A model generated the notes under the pieces. The model worked only from the letters and a program-made list of their open reading frames with translations. It was not told the origin of the DNA and ran no database searches. The position numbers and the translations under genes are program-made. Source: Ignavibacteriales bacterium (GTDB lineage Bacteria > Bacteroidota > Ignavibacteria > Ignavibacteriales > Ignavibacteriaceae). From it: a stretch of DNA of 64,000 nucleotides. Shown here piece after piece: positions 21,971 to 32,357 of the stretch. The stretch spans positions 248,001 through 312,000 of the forward strand of contig JADJIA010000001.1 in the NCBI GenBank assembly GCA_016707285.1, given 5' to 3'. Within the stretch, counting starts at the first letter, position 1. Every line of letters starts with the position of its first letter.

Positions 21971-22006
21971 GTGGAGTAATTCATGCCTAAAAGCAAGTTA
22001 CTCCAC
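21971..22006. promoter_or_regulatory. Inverted repeat upstream of the KamA-family gene
   Basis: GTGGAGTAA (21971-21979) and TTACTCCAC (21998-22006) are perfect 9-base arms separated by 18 bases. The repeat ends 20 bases before the ATG of the radical SAM gene, so it is either a hairpin in its leader RNA near the ribosome-binding site or an operator. No known riboswitch is recognised. Confidence 0.45.
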
Positions 22007-22025
22007 CGATAGTCAGGAGATTAAA

Positions 22026-23818
22026 ATGCAGAAATTTGATTTTTCGGAGAAATCAAAACTAATCGAGTCTCTTTGGGAGGCCAATCCTGGATAAAAACTG
22101 TTATTGTCCTCCTCAACTCTTCAAAACGCCCGTGAAAGATTGTTTGAGTATCTAAAACGAACTCGAACGATCATATTTTAATTTATTGAGTGAACTCCCT
22201 ATAAAACCTCCATATTGTTGAAAGGAAAAATGCTAAAGCGAGTATTCAAGTTCTAAAAAATATCATAAGAACTGAAAACGAAAAACTTGTCGGGTTTTCC
22301 GCCATAAATTCACTATTTCTCCTGGCAAAGGCTGAACCCGGGACAGCCGAAGATACCTCACCCGGATTCATTTGTGAAATCCTGTTTCTGTTCCAGGCGA
22401 TTAATGGTAAAACAAACGACTATTCCTTTGGAAAAGATAATCTAACCAATCAACTTGGTGGCTCCAACAGCGAAGACAAAAACAACATGCCGGATATTTA
22501 TGCAAAAACTATTCGGGAAGGAATCTCAAGATACAAGACAGGCACACATCCTCAACTGAAATTAAATCACGCTGACATGAAAAAGTTGATTCTCGAAAAA
22601 TTTGGAGGTTCGGAGTCGGATTGGAAGGATCCTTCATGGCAACTCGCAAATGTTATCAACGACTTCGAAACATTAAAAACTCTGATAAAACTTGAAGAAG
22701 ATGAAATCGCAGGACTCACAGCCGCTGAAAATGGAGGTACTGTTTCAAATCACCCGCATTATTTGTCTCTCATCAACAAAGACGGGAGGAATGATTTGGA
22801 CAGGGCGGTAAGAGCCCAGGTGATCCCGGGATTCAGGTACTGCCAGAATGTTTATAATAATAACAATACCACCGTGAATATGGATTTTATGGATGAAAAA
22901 AATTCACAGCCTGTTGAAGGAATAACCCGTCGCTACCCCCAAATAGTAATATTAAAAGTGTTTGATTCCTGTCCCCAGATTTGTGTTTATTGTCAAAGGA
23001 ATTGGGAATTGAAGACTTTGGACAGGGGGAAGGTTGCAATAGAGACTATAGATAAAGCAATTGACTGGATCAGGTTGAATAGTGAAATTACCGAGGTACT
23101 TATTACAGGGGGTGACCCGCTCACCCTTACAGATTCTCGAATTGAATACCTGCTTAGACATATTTCTGCAATTAAACATATTGAGAGAATTAGAATTGGA
23201 ACGCGTTTTGTAACCCTTCCCTTCAGAATAACCGAGTCACTCATCAAAATATTAAAAAATATCACATCCTTGGAAAAAGAGAAATTTGTCTCGTAACCCA
23301 TTTTGAACATGGCTGAAGTGACAGAAGACTCCATCAAAGCAGTTGCAAAAGTTAGAAATGCCGGCCTAAGTGTCTATAACCAACAAGTATTTACTTATTA
23401 TAACAGCAAAGATTCGAGACTGCTGCACTCCGCAAAGGTTAAAGCTTTGTGGAATCGATCCGTATTACTCCTTTAATACAAAGGGAAAAAGGAAACAATC
23501 GACTTCAGAGTTCCGATTGCAGGTTCCTGCAAGAGAGAAAGGAAGAAGCAAGATTTCTACCGGTTGGTAAGAACCGATGAGCCTGTTTTTAATATTCCAA
23601 GGTTTGGTAAATCCCACTTAAGATCAAGACAAGATCACGAAATAATTATGATTCTGAAAACAGGTGAAAGAGTTTACAGGTTTTACCCGTGGCAATCAAA
23701 AATTACACAGGTTGATGATTACCTCTACACCGATGTCTCAATTTACCAATACCTTAAGAGAATGGACGAGGATGGTGAGAATATTAATGCCTATTCGTCA
23801 GTTTGGTTCTATTACTAA
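22026..23818 (+). CDS. KamA-family radical SAM protein (lysine 2,3-aminomutase-like) with long N-terminal extension, frameshifted
   Basis: The core shows HPHYLSLIN, AQVIPGF, GITRRYPQIVILKVF, and then CPQICVYCQRNWE, the Cx3Cx2C motif that binds the radical SAM 4Fe-4S cluster. EVLITGGDPLTL (SAM-binding GGD) and ERIRIGTRF follow. Near the end FNIPRFGKSHLRSR offers the lysine expected to hold pyridoxal phosphate. Before the core stand about 250 residues of helical sequence with no family I recognise (FSAINSLFLLAKAEPG, GFICEILFLFQAINGKTNDYS). Family members catalyse 1,2-amino shifts on lysine, glutamate or related substrates. Frame changes occur near 22090-22210, 23265, 23450 and 23560. Substrate not inferable. 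Confidence 0.78.
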
Positions 23819-24041
23819 AATTAAGAAAAACGACGCAAGCGAAACTGGCTCTTATTTTGGACTCATTTATTTTTGCTACTTCTTATTTCATCACAAATAC
23901 AATTAATATCTAATGTAAATCCGCCTGCGTCAATCTCAATTATTTTTAATAAAGTTGTAAGTGGCGAACATTTTTTGAGAATGGTTTTTTTATTTGTTTT
24001 GTAATAATTATTTTTGCGAATAATAACAATTTGAGATTTCT

Positions 24042-24629
24042 ATGAAATATTTTTCTGCTTATAGTTTGTATTTCTTCCTTTTAATATCAACATTTAATTA
24101 TGCACAGGATTTTATCCCCAAATTCGATATGAATCTCCAACAAACCATGAACCATTACAAGATAGAGAAGTGGAATACGGAAACAGTAGATATTGATGGA
24201 AGCACTAAATACTTTTTTAAGAATTGTGAAGAGTTTGATTGTGAGAAAAAATATGGTTTTGCATATCTCGATGATAAACTTCAATACATCGATGTTTCGG
24301 AGAACCATTGGGTTGATTTCAAAAAGTTTTGGAATATCCTTGATAAAAGGGTAAAGTTTTGGAAGAAACAATATGGCAAGTTAACTTTTACAAAAAAAGC
24401 ACTTCTCGACGAAGCGGAAACTCCCATTCCTGAAAATCAATTCACAATGAAAAATGTTGAACAGAGTTTTGCAAATAGCGAAACAATTTTCATTCGCTAC
24501 AAAGGAAAAGGAATCGAATTATCAGCATTTGTGTTGAATAATATTGTAACAAGTGCTTATTATATCAGAACAGAATATTTGACAAGTCTCTATCGTGTGT
24601 ACCTTGATAAAAAGGAAAATGTAAAGTAA
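24042..24629 (+). CDS. Exported protein of unknown function
   Basis: 195 residues with a clear signal peptide (MKYFSAYSLYFFLLISTFNYAQ). The mature part is rich in K, F, Y and W (HWVDFKKFWNILDKRVKFW), has two cysteines four residues apart (NCEEFDCEKKYG), and no repeat or sorting domain. I recognise no family. The gene stands alone, is the first intact gene on this side of the error-rich region, and has low G+C like its surroundings. Confidence 0.6.
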   Translation: MKYFSAYSLYFFLLISTFNYAQDFIPKFDMNLQQTMNHYKIEKWNTETVDIDGSTKYFFKNCEEFDCEKKYGFAYLDDKLQYIDVSENHWVDFKKFWNILDKRVKFWKKQYGKLTFTKKALLDEAETPIPENQFTMKNVEQSFANSETIFIRYKGKGIELSAFVLNNIVTSAYYIRTEYLTSLYRVYLDKKENVK

Positions 24630-24727
24630 ACCTGTAGAAGCGTATTTAACCGGGTATTTACCGAATTGAATACCAAATTATTACACCTAATCGCTTATCT
24701 TTGTAGTGTAATTAATAATTCAGTTTG

Positions 24728-24955
24728 ATGCCGAAAAAAAACAACACAAGAGAACTCGAGAATATAATATTTTGTACCGAGTGTGGAAGTTCCCTGACAG
24801 ATTTTTATCTTTCATCAGATGTAAAAGATGTGGAGAAACTTGAGGCACATTATAAAAATTGCCGAACCTCGGGCAAATTTAAAGGTGAGATGTGTTCCAA
24901 AATGTTTATCGCTCTCGATTTTGAACTTGAAAACCTCGAAGAGTCCGACGAATAG
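24728..24955 (+). CDS. Small zinc-ribbon-like protein of unknown function
   Basis: 75 residues from ATG 24728 (MPKKNNTRELEN); a TTG one codon upstream is less likely. CTECGSSLTDFYLSS has a CxxC, and HYKNCRTSGKFKGEMCSKMF supplies two more cysteines and a histidine, so a small zinc-binding fold is plausible. The C-terminus is acidic (LELENLEESDE-like). A -7 type sequence TATCTTTG stands 25 bases upstream. No close family recognised; probably cytosolic. Confidence 0.55.
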   Translation: MPKKNNTRELENIIFCTECGSSLTDFYLSSDVKDVEKLEAHYKNCRTSGKFKGEMCSKMFIALDFELENLEESDE

Positions 24956-25145
24956 TAATTAAAAGTTAATCCACTACCTCTGCGAATAATCCAGGACAAC
25001 AAAAAAATCAATCTCCCCATTCGAGTAATCTATCGCTTCCCTGTTCAGATATCACAACTAACCACATACAAAAAAAACTGCCCCTCATTTCTGAAAAGCA
25101 GTCTTAAAACTCAACAATTAATACCTAATAATTAATACTTAATAC

Positions 25146-26465
25146 CTATTTCGTTTTGTAGTTCTCCAGGATGTATTTAGCAACGGCTTTTGCCTCTTTG
25201 GGTTTGAGACCCTGTGCCGGCATTGGAGGGTATGCAGGATTTTTCTTAACAGGATTGTTGATAAAATTTACCAGCTCATCCAATTTACCTTCATAATTTG
25301 GCAATGTCTCTTTGTATGGAGGACCCACAAGTTTTACATCCCATTTGTGGCAAGCCTGACATTTTTGTGTAAATATGGCTTCTCCACTTAACTCAGAACC
25401 GGTTGCGGCAGCAAGCATCTTTTTCATTGAAGAATCGTGTTCTGCAGCAAGTACAATTGAATGAAGTTTTGTGCTTTGTTTAAATGCACTCTGATCGGCA
25501 ATAATCAAAGAAATCGTTGAGAAAAGAAGGAAAAGTAAGGCCCAGCTTGTGGCATTAAGATTTTTGTTTTGAACAACCTGATATATTGCATGGTACAATC
25601 CAAACACCAGTAGTGCTGATAGAGCTGCATAAATCAAAGTGGATTTACTCAATGATTGTCCGGGAATCTGAACAACATGTATTAATATCAAAAGAGGTAA
25701 CGAGAGTGCTGCAAACATCGCTATTTTTGAAAGTAATTCTCGAGCGAACTCTTTGTATTCATCAGTTGCTTCTGTGAGACCACCATCCCAGTAAAAAACC
25801 TTAAAAAGCATTAACGACGCTGTTGCTGCAAATCCGAGAGCAAACAGATATAACCATTTAATGAAAAAACTTCCTGATACAAAAATGTGGAGAAGGTTTT
25901 TTGAAGCTTCCCATTCATTGGAGTAAATTCCCAGTGAGATTCCGGCAACCACAAAATAGGAAGATGAAATCATCATAAACAGCCCCCAAGGACCGGCAAA
26001 CTTAATCAGATTTCCCGCGCTGCTTAGGTAGGAATCAACCTCTTCATTTGATTTTACCGAACCAAGAAGTCCCTTAAACTCTAACGAATAACGGTAAATA
26101 TATACCAATATAACCGCCGGCAACCCGACTAAGGAACCAAAGAACAGATAACCCACTGCAGCAATTTTCATTTGATGCAGTAGCTGTGCAAATATGAAAG
26201 TTAACACAAACGGCGGAATAATTGCCAAAAGTATTCCCGCTGTTTTCTTTACTGTTACTAATTTGATTATATCGTAAGAAAGAGCAAGGTATTTTGGATC
26301 ATTGGTTATTCTCCCCCTTCTCTTAAAATAGAGGGAAAGAGACAGACCACCTGTTAACATCCCGACAAAAGGAATGTACATAAACAGAACCAACATCATC
26401 ATATAATGCAGAAGCTGGATATGTTCCGATGACTGTGGTAAAACTAATTTGTCAAGAAACTCCAT
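25146..26465 (-). CDS. Polytopic membrane protein with C-terminal cytochrome c domain, function unknown
   Basis: 439 residues. Residues 1-330 hold about eight to nine TM segments (such as YMMMLVLFMYIPFVGMLTGG, AGILLAIIPPFVLTFIF, AVGYLFFGSLVGLPAVILVY, TSWALLFLLFSTISLIIA). Residues about 355-439 are a monohaem cytochrome c domain with CQACH and the distal methionine in YPPMPAQGL. Several histidines lie at TM edges (HIQLLHYMM, LLHQM). It is the last gene of the oxidase cluster, 7 bases after ctaB. A role in electron delivery to the oxidase or in haem handling is inference; I know no characterised relative. Confidence 0.75.
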   Translation of the reverse strand: MEFLDKLVLPQSSEHIQLLHYMMMLVLFMYIPFVGMLTGGLSLSLYFKRRGRITNDPKYLALSYDIIKLVTVKKTAGILLAIIPPFVLTFIFAQLLHQMKIAAVGYLFFGSLVGLPAVILVYIYRYSLEFKGLLGSVKSNEEVDSYLSSAGNLIKFAGPWGLFMMISSSYFVVAGISLGIYSNEWEASKNLLHIFVSGSFFIKWLYLFALGFAATASLMLFKVFYWDGGLTEATDEYKEFARELLSKIAMFAALSLPLLILIHVVQIPGQSLSKSTLIYAALSALLVFGLYHAIYQVVQNKNLNATSWALLFLLFSTISLIIADQSAFKQSTKLHSIVLAAEHDSSMKKMLAAATGSELSGEAIFTQKCQACHKWDVKLVGPPYKETLPNYEGKLDELVNFINNPVKKNPAYPPMPAQGLKPKEAKAVAKYILENYKTK

Positions 26466-26472
26466 ACCTAAA

Positions 26473-27330
26473 TTATCCTTTCGGCATCAATTTATCTATT
26501 GAAACAACTAAAACCAGATATAACACAAAATAATTTATTCCCATAAATGCTTTTTTGAATGACTGCCTTCCGGTGTCGTGCTTTAAAAGCTGAATGGAGT
26601 AAACTATCAGTGACGCTGATGAAAAAACTATTAGTAATAACGAAACCCACCCGTTTACCAACCCGAACAACGGGAACAACAGAGCAGATAGCGCAGTGGC
26701 AAATGTCCATACAAAGGTTATTCTTGCCAACTGTGGTTCATTAAAACGACTCATTATGGTTGGCAATCCTGATGATTCATAATCCTTGTTGAGAAACAGG
26801 AGCAGAAGCCAAAAATGGGGAATTTGCCATATAAAAAAGAAAAATGCAAGAAAAACACTTTCCGGTGAAGCAAGGTCTCCCCCGCCGGCCACCCAGCCCA
26901 CGACGGGCGGGATCGAACCAATTATTGATCCGGGAACCACTGCAAACGGGTTCTTCCTTTTCATTGGAGTATATATAATGTTATACCATACCAATGCAAG
27001 AAGAGATAACAACATTTCAACAACTCCAAGAGCAACAAGAAGCAACATCGAACCCGTGATTACAAAACCCGCAGCAATTAAAATCACCTGAAGTTTTGAA
27101 AGCATACCCGAGGGCAATGGTCTGTTTTTTGTTCTGTTCATCCTGATGTCAATGTCACTCTCCTGCAAGTGATTAATCGCCGCTGAGCCACACGCTGTCA
27201 GAAAAATACCAAGAACAGGATATATCACACCGATGTCAAATGTCCCTCGCGAAAGGAGATAACCAAATCCCGTTGTAATCGACACAAGAACTGTGATCCT
27301 GATCTTAACCAGATCAAAAAGAGTTTTCAT
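26473..27330 (-). CDS. ctaB: Protohaem IX farnesyltransferase (haem O synthase)
   Basis: 285 residues with the prenyltransferase aspartate motif in NHLQESDIDIRMNRTKNRPLP (N-x3-D-x-D-x2-M-x-RT) and the second loop motif near FAVVPGSIIGSIPPVVGW and IWQIPHFWLL. About nine TM segments. The enzyme adds a farnesyl group to haem B to make haem O for the A-type oxidase encoded beside it. It starts at the last base of the ctaC stop. The next step enzyme CtaA is not in the window. Confidence 0.95.
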   Translation of the reverse strand: MKTLFDLVKIRITVLVSITTGFGYLLSRGTFDIGVIYPVLGIFLTACGSAAINHLQESDIDIRMNRTKNRPLPSGMLSKLQVILIAAGFVITGSMLLLVALGVVEMLLSLLALVWYNIIYTPMKRKNPFAVVPGSIIGSIPPVVGWVAGGGDLASPESVFLAFFFFIWQIPHFWLLLLFLNKDYESSGLPTIMSRFNEPQLARITFVWTFATALSALLFPLFGLVNGWVSLLLIVFSSASLIVYSIQLLKHDTGRQSFKKAFMGINYFVLYLVLVVSIDKLMPKG

Positions 27331-28043
27331 TACTTCTTTTTGTTCCCGTCGGATTTTTTTGCTGTATCAGCAGGTGCAGCAATGGTATCCTTTTTAACTG
27401 TATTTGAATCAACAACAGGAACAGTTCCACCATCTTTTAATGCTTTTTTATTACTCAACCACTCATCAAAAACCGGTTGAGGAACTATATGAACTTTTGT
27501 GTACATATTCCAGTGATTTAACCCGCAATACTCCGCACATGCAATATCGTAAACACCTGTCTCATCAGATTGAAACCAGAGCATGTTATTTTTGTTTGGG
27601 AGTGCATCAGATTTAAATCTAAAATGTGGCATATAAAAACTGTGACTCACATCCAGCGAGGTGATATCAAGCTGGATTGGTTTACCTTGGGGTACATACA
27701 ATGTATCTGTTGTTACACCGTTAACATATTCAAAATTCCACTTCCACATTTGCCCGATTACTTTAATCTTGTAGGCATTTGCCGGAGGTGTAGCAAGAGC
27801 ATCATACCCCAAATAGCCATACCAAAACATCCCTGCAACAAGAAACAATGGAATAATCGTCCAGGCGATTTCCAATGTCATGTTTCCTTCGATGTTAACC
27901 GCCTTTTTATTCCTCTTCGCATTGTATTTATATACAAAATACAACATGATAATCGTGATAGCGATAAGTAGAGCAGCAGAGATGACAACAATGAATGTGA
28001 ATGCATTGTTTACACTGTCTATGTAATTTGTCTCATTAAACAT
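27330..28043 (-). CDS. ctaC: Cytochrome c oxidase subunit II
   Basis: 237 residues: two N-terminal TM segments (AFTFIVVISAALLIAITIIM and AWTIIPLFLVAGMFWYGY) and a periplasmic cupredoxin domain with GQMWKWNFEY and the CuA site CAEYCGLNHWNM (C-x3-C-x3-H-x2-M, with the first His in DVSHSF). The protein ends in a Lys/Ala-rich tail (ADTAKKSDGNKKK) and has no C-terminal cytochrome c domain, so it is of the aa3 layout, not caa3. No lipoprotein signal is visible. Confidence 0.95.
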   Translation of the reverse strand: MFNETNYIDSVNNAFTFIVVISAALLIAITIIMLYFVYKYNAKRNKKAVNIEGNMTLEIAWTIIPLFLVAGMFWYGYLGYDALATPPANAYKIKVIGQMWKWNFEYVNGVTTDTLYVPQGKPIQLDITSLDVSHSFYMPHFRFKSDALPNKNNMLWFQSDETGVYDIACAEYCGLNHWNMYTKVHIVPQPVFDEWLSNKKALKDGGTVPVVDSNTVKKDTIAAPADTAKKSDGNKKK

Positions 28044-28049
28044 TTATAA

Positions 28050-28355
28050 CTATCCTTGCAAAAAACTGTAGTCAGAAAATAAAAGAATAAGTGATACTGT
28101 CAGAAAAAATAACGAAGTATATACAAAGACAGTAAAAACTCTTTTCTCTACTTCAAGGTGCATAAAAACCTTTAACACCAGAAAAGACTTCAACGATGCA
28201 ATTGCAAGCGCTGTGATAATGGTGAGATTACCAAAATCGATGCCCGCTACCGCAACTGTCAGTCCGGTCAGTATCAACAGGGCGAACCATATAAGGATAT
28301 AATGCCCGTAACCGTGATCGTGATTTTTATGGTCGTTTGTGTTATGTTCGCTCAT
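28050..28355 (-). CDS. ctaF: Cytochrome c oxidase subunit IV (prokaryotic type)
   Basis: 101 residues with a His/Asp-rich N-terminus (HNTNDHKNHDHGYGHYI) and three TM segments (ILIWFALLILTGLTVAVAG, LTIITALAIASLKSFLVLKVFMHL, VFVYTSLFFLTVSLILLF). ALAIASLKSFLVLKVFMHL is the conserved part of the family. A small accessory subunit of the oxidase, 6 bases before ctaC. Confidence 0.88.
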   Translation of the reverse strand: MSEHNTNDHKNHDHGYGHYILIWFALLILTGLTVAVAGIDFGNLTIITALAIASLKSFLVLKVFMHLEVEKRVFTVFVYTSLFFLTVSLILLFSDYSFLQG

Positions 28356-28363
28356 CTAAAACC

Positions 28364-28989
28364 TCACGATATAAGATAAAATAATGGGAAAAGAAATATC
28401 CAGATAATATCAACCAAATGCCAGTAGAGACCGGCAGATTCAAGACGAACATATTGATCTTGATTAATTTTATCTTTCCAGGTGAACCAGGTCATGTATG
28501 CGATTACTGCCATACCAATAACAATATGGAGACCGTGAAGACCTGTCATCACATAATAAAGTCCAAAAAAGAGAATCTCTCCGTTGCTTTTTTCGAGTAA
28601 TTGTTCACTTCCGGGGTAAATCCCGTGAGAAATTTTTGCCATCCACTCAAAATATTTGTTTACAAGAAAGCCAAGAGCCATGGCAAGTGTCATTAACTGA
28701 AAGAAGAGCGAAAGATATTTCTGTCCTCTCTTTATTGCAACGATTGCAAGCACCATTGTTAAACTGCTCGTAAGAAGTATGATGGTGTTAAGAGCTCCAA
28801 ACAGCGTATTAAGTTCTTTAGCAGCAAGATGGAACTCCTCTGCATGAGTAAACTTATATACAGCATAAACGAGAAACATGCCACCAAACAATAAAAGTTC
28901 GGTGAATAGAAAAAGCCACATTCCAAGGCGTGAACCTTCATCGTCCCTGTGGATATGGGTTTCTACTCCGGGTGCTGAAGATGTTGTAC

Positions 28990-28993
<4 letters not shown>
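28364..28993 (-). CDS. ctaE: Cytochrome c oxidase subunit III
   Basis: 209 residues, five TM segments as in the short bacterial form. It begins after a His-containing lead (GVETHIHRDDEGSRLGMWLFLFTELLLFGG), with the conserved glutamate in FTELLLF, then YYVMTGLHGLHIVIGM and AGLYWHLVDIIWIFLFPLFYL, the family end. It overlaps the ctaD stop by 4 bases. Confidence 0.95.
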
Positions 28994-30642
<1,649 letters not shown>

Positions 30643-30643
30643 A

Positions 30644-31432
30644 TTATGCACCTTCTTTAATATCTTTTGTTTTTGATTTCCTTACTAAAAATATAAGTCC
30701 GATTGCTGCAGCGAAGATTATTAACACCCCAAAAATACGGGTGACATTTAACATGTAGGTTTCGCTCTCGCTGTCATAATTGAAGCAAAATTTAAGGATT
30801 TTTGCAACTGTCGGAGCAGTTTTGCCATCCATCGCTTCTATCACCGCCATCTTAATATCAAATGGCAAATATTTTGGTCCAATTATATACCTTGTGATCA
30901 TACCGTCTTTGGCGATTGCCATAATGGCACCCGGGTGAATGATCTGATCATCCATTCTGGTAAATGTGATACCAGCCAATTCAGTAATTTTTCTTATGGA
31001 AACGGAATCACCCGTCAAAAAATGCCATGAATTTTCAGGCAGACCAACAGCTCCGGAACTTAAAATTCCCTTTTTTTTCTCGGCTGCATCTTTCCAGGTC
31101 TCGTTATGATCTATCGAGATACTGATTAACTGATACTCTTTTCCGGGAGCCAGATCAACTCTCCTTACTTGTGACGCAACATCAGCAAGCATTGGTGAGC
31201 ATATTGCCGGACATTTGTAATAAACAAACATCAGGATAGTTGGTTTGTCGATCAAACTCTTTAGAGCAACTTTCTCCCCTTTCTCATTGGTAAACACCAT
31301 GTCGAGGGGGAGTTTGGAGCCAAGTTTACTATCATCAAGTCCGGCTCTCCCCGTCCCCCCGGTCGCTGATATCGCAATCGAGAAAATAACAAAAAGGAGA
31401 AAAGCGCGAGTCTTAATTTTAATCATCTTCAC
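30644..31432 (-). CDS. SCO1/SenC family copper chaperone
   Basis: 262 residues: signal/TM start (AFLLFVIFSIAISATGG), thioredoxin-like fold with the copper motif VYYKCPAICSPML (CxxxC), the third ligand histidine in the IIHPGAIMAIAKDG segment, and a C-terminal TM anchor (IFGVLIIFAAAIGLIFLV). SCO proteins insert copper into the CuA site of subunit II, which fits its place before ctaD. It overlaps the upstream cytochrome gene by 4 bases. Confidence 0.92.
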   Translation of the reverse strand: MKMIKIKTRAFLLFVIFSIAISATGGTGRAGLDDSKLGSKLPLDMVFTNEKGEKVALKSLIDKPTILMFVYYKCPAICSPMLADVASQVRRVDLAPGKEYQLISISIDHNETWKDAAEKKKGILSSGAVGLPENSWHFLTGDSVSIRKITELAGITFTRMDDQIIHPGAIMAIAKDGMITRYIIGPKYLPFDIKMAVIEAMDGKTAPTVAKILKFCFNYDSESETYMLNVTRIFGVLIIFAAAIGLIFLVRKSKTKDIKEGA

Positions 31433-32343
31433 AAAGAACTTTTTAGATAATTATACATTTTTTCAACATCTGATTCTTCCATTGAAAAAACTTTGTATTT
31501 GAATCCGTTACCGTTAAGATTTTTTCTTACGATTTTCAGAAATGAATCAGTGCCCTCTTTCCACTCTTCATTCGAAAGAAGAAACGACAATGCAAGCTTT
31601 TTGTCAAGCACTGCATCGAGGAAAAGCCTTGCGCCGATATCACTTTTTGATTTTGTTTCAAGCGATTTTAACGCGCTCTCAAGCTTTTTAACCAATTCTG
31701 CATCCTCTTTAGCAAGAATGGCAACGGCTCCTGAAACAGGAATTGTTCCGGGTTTAAATGTCCCCTTTGTCAGCTGATATTTATCATCAATCTCTTTGAT
31801 GGTCGCATCAGTAATTTCCGGAGGATTTGTCATAAAGTTGTTTCTAATGTAATGGATCAAACCAAGCCGCTGATCAGCGGGAAGCACATCATAAGCAGCC
31901 ATCCCATTAGCGGATATCCCTTCCTGAAGAGTTTTCCACATTCCTGACAGGTCAGCACTGTTAGTCCATCCATCATTTGAATGAAAGTTCCTTGGTTTTG
32001 GATTCATTGCCACTCCTGCAGCTCCGTCTCCTTTTCCATCGGCTCCATGACACGAAGCACAGCTTGTGGAATAGATTTCTTTTCCTTTAGCAATCAGTTC
32101 GTCGGATGGTTTTTTCATCATCGCAATATCCACGGCTGTAAGAATTGCAGGGTCAGAAACCGGTAATTCTTTAACTATGGTTGTGGAATCAAACATCCTG
32201 GCGGGAAGTGAATTTTCATTCACTGTACCAAGGTTTTTAACATAAATGACACCTATCCCAAGCAACACAATAAATAAATACGGATAGGATGCAGCAAGAA
32301 ATGTTAATGGATTATCAAAAATGCTTTTTTTCTGTTCACTCAT
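31429..32343 (-). CDS. Membrane-anchored monohaem cytochrome c
   Basis: 304 residues: an N-terminal TM (LTFLAASYPYLFIVLLGIGVIYV), a cytochrome c domain at about 85-175 with CASCHGADGKGDGAAG, the methionine in ANGMAAYDVL and LIHYIRNNF, then a helical tail of about 120 residues (ELVKKLESALKSLETKSKSD and others) with no haem motif that I do not recognise. It lies between actF and sco, where an electron carrier linking complex III and the oxidase would be useful. Confidence 0.85.
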   Translation of the reverse strand: MSEQKKSIFDNPLTFLAASYPYLFIVLLGIGVIYVKNLGTVNENSLPARMFDSTTIVKELPVSDPAILTAVDIAMMKKPSDELIAKGKEIYSTSCASCHGADGKGDGAAGVAMNPKPRNFHSNDGWTNSADLSGMWKTLQEGISANGMAAYDVLPADQRLGLIHYIRNNFMTNPPEITDATIKEIDDKYQLTKGTFKPGTIPVSGAVAILAKEDAELVKKLESALKSLETKSKSDIGARLFLDAVLDKKLALSFLLSNEEWKEGTDSFLKIVRKNLNGNGFKYKVFSMEESDVEKMYNYLKSSL

Positions 32344-32357
32344 TATTTCATTTCCTC

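Noticed and set aside
1..23820. Reading the broken genes as a field of pseudogenes
   Set aside because: Every gene, including presumed essential ones, is hit at about the same rate, the breaks fall mainly in homopolymer runs, and no region has lost conserved motifs except the serine hydrolase. Consensus error is simpler.
24696..24703. TATCTTTG as a full promoter of the small zinc-ribbon gene
   Set aside because: The -7 element matches, but there is no TTG at 19 bases upstream (the nearest is 27 away), so only half a promoter is present.
25116..25147. Short direct repeats (AATTAATACCTAATAATTAATACTTAATACC)-like tract
   Set aside because: Low-complexity AT-rich spacer next to a gene end; too short and irregular to be a functional repeat or CRISPR.
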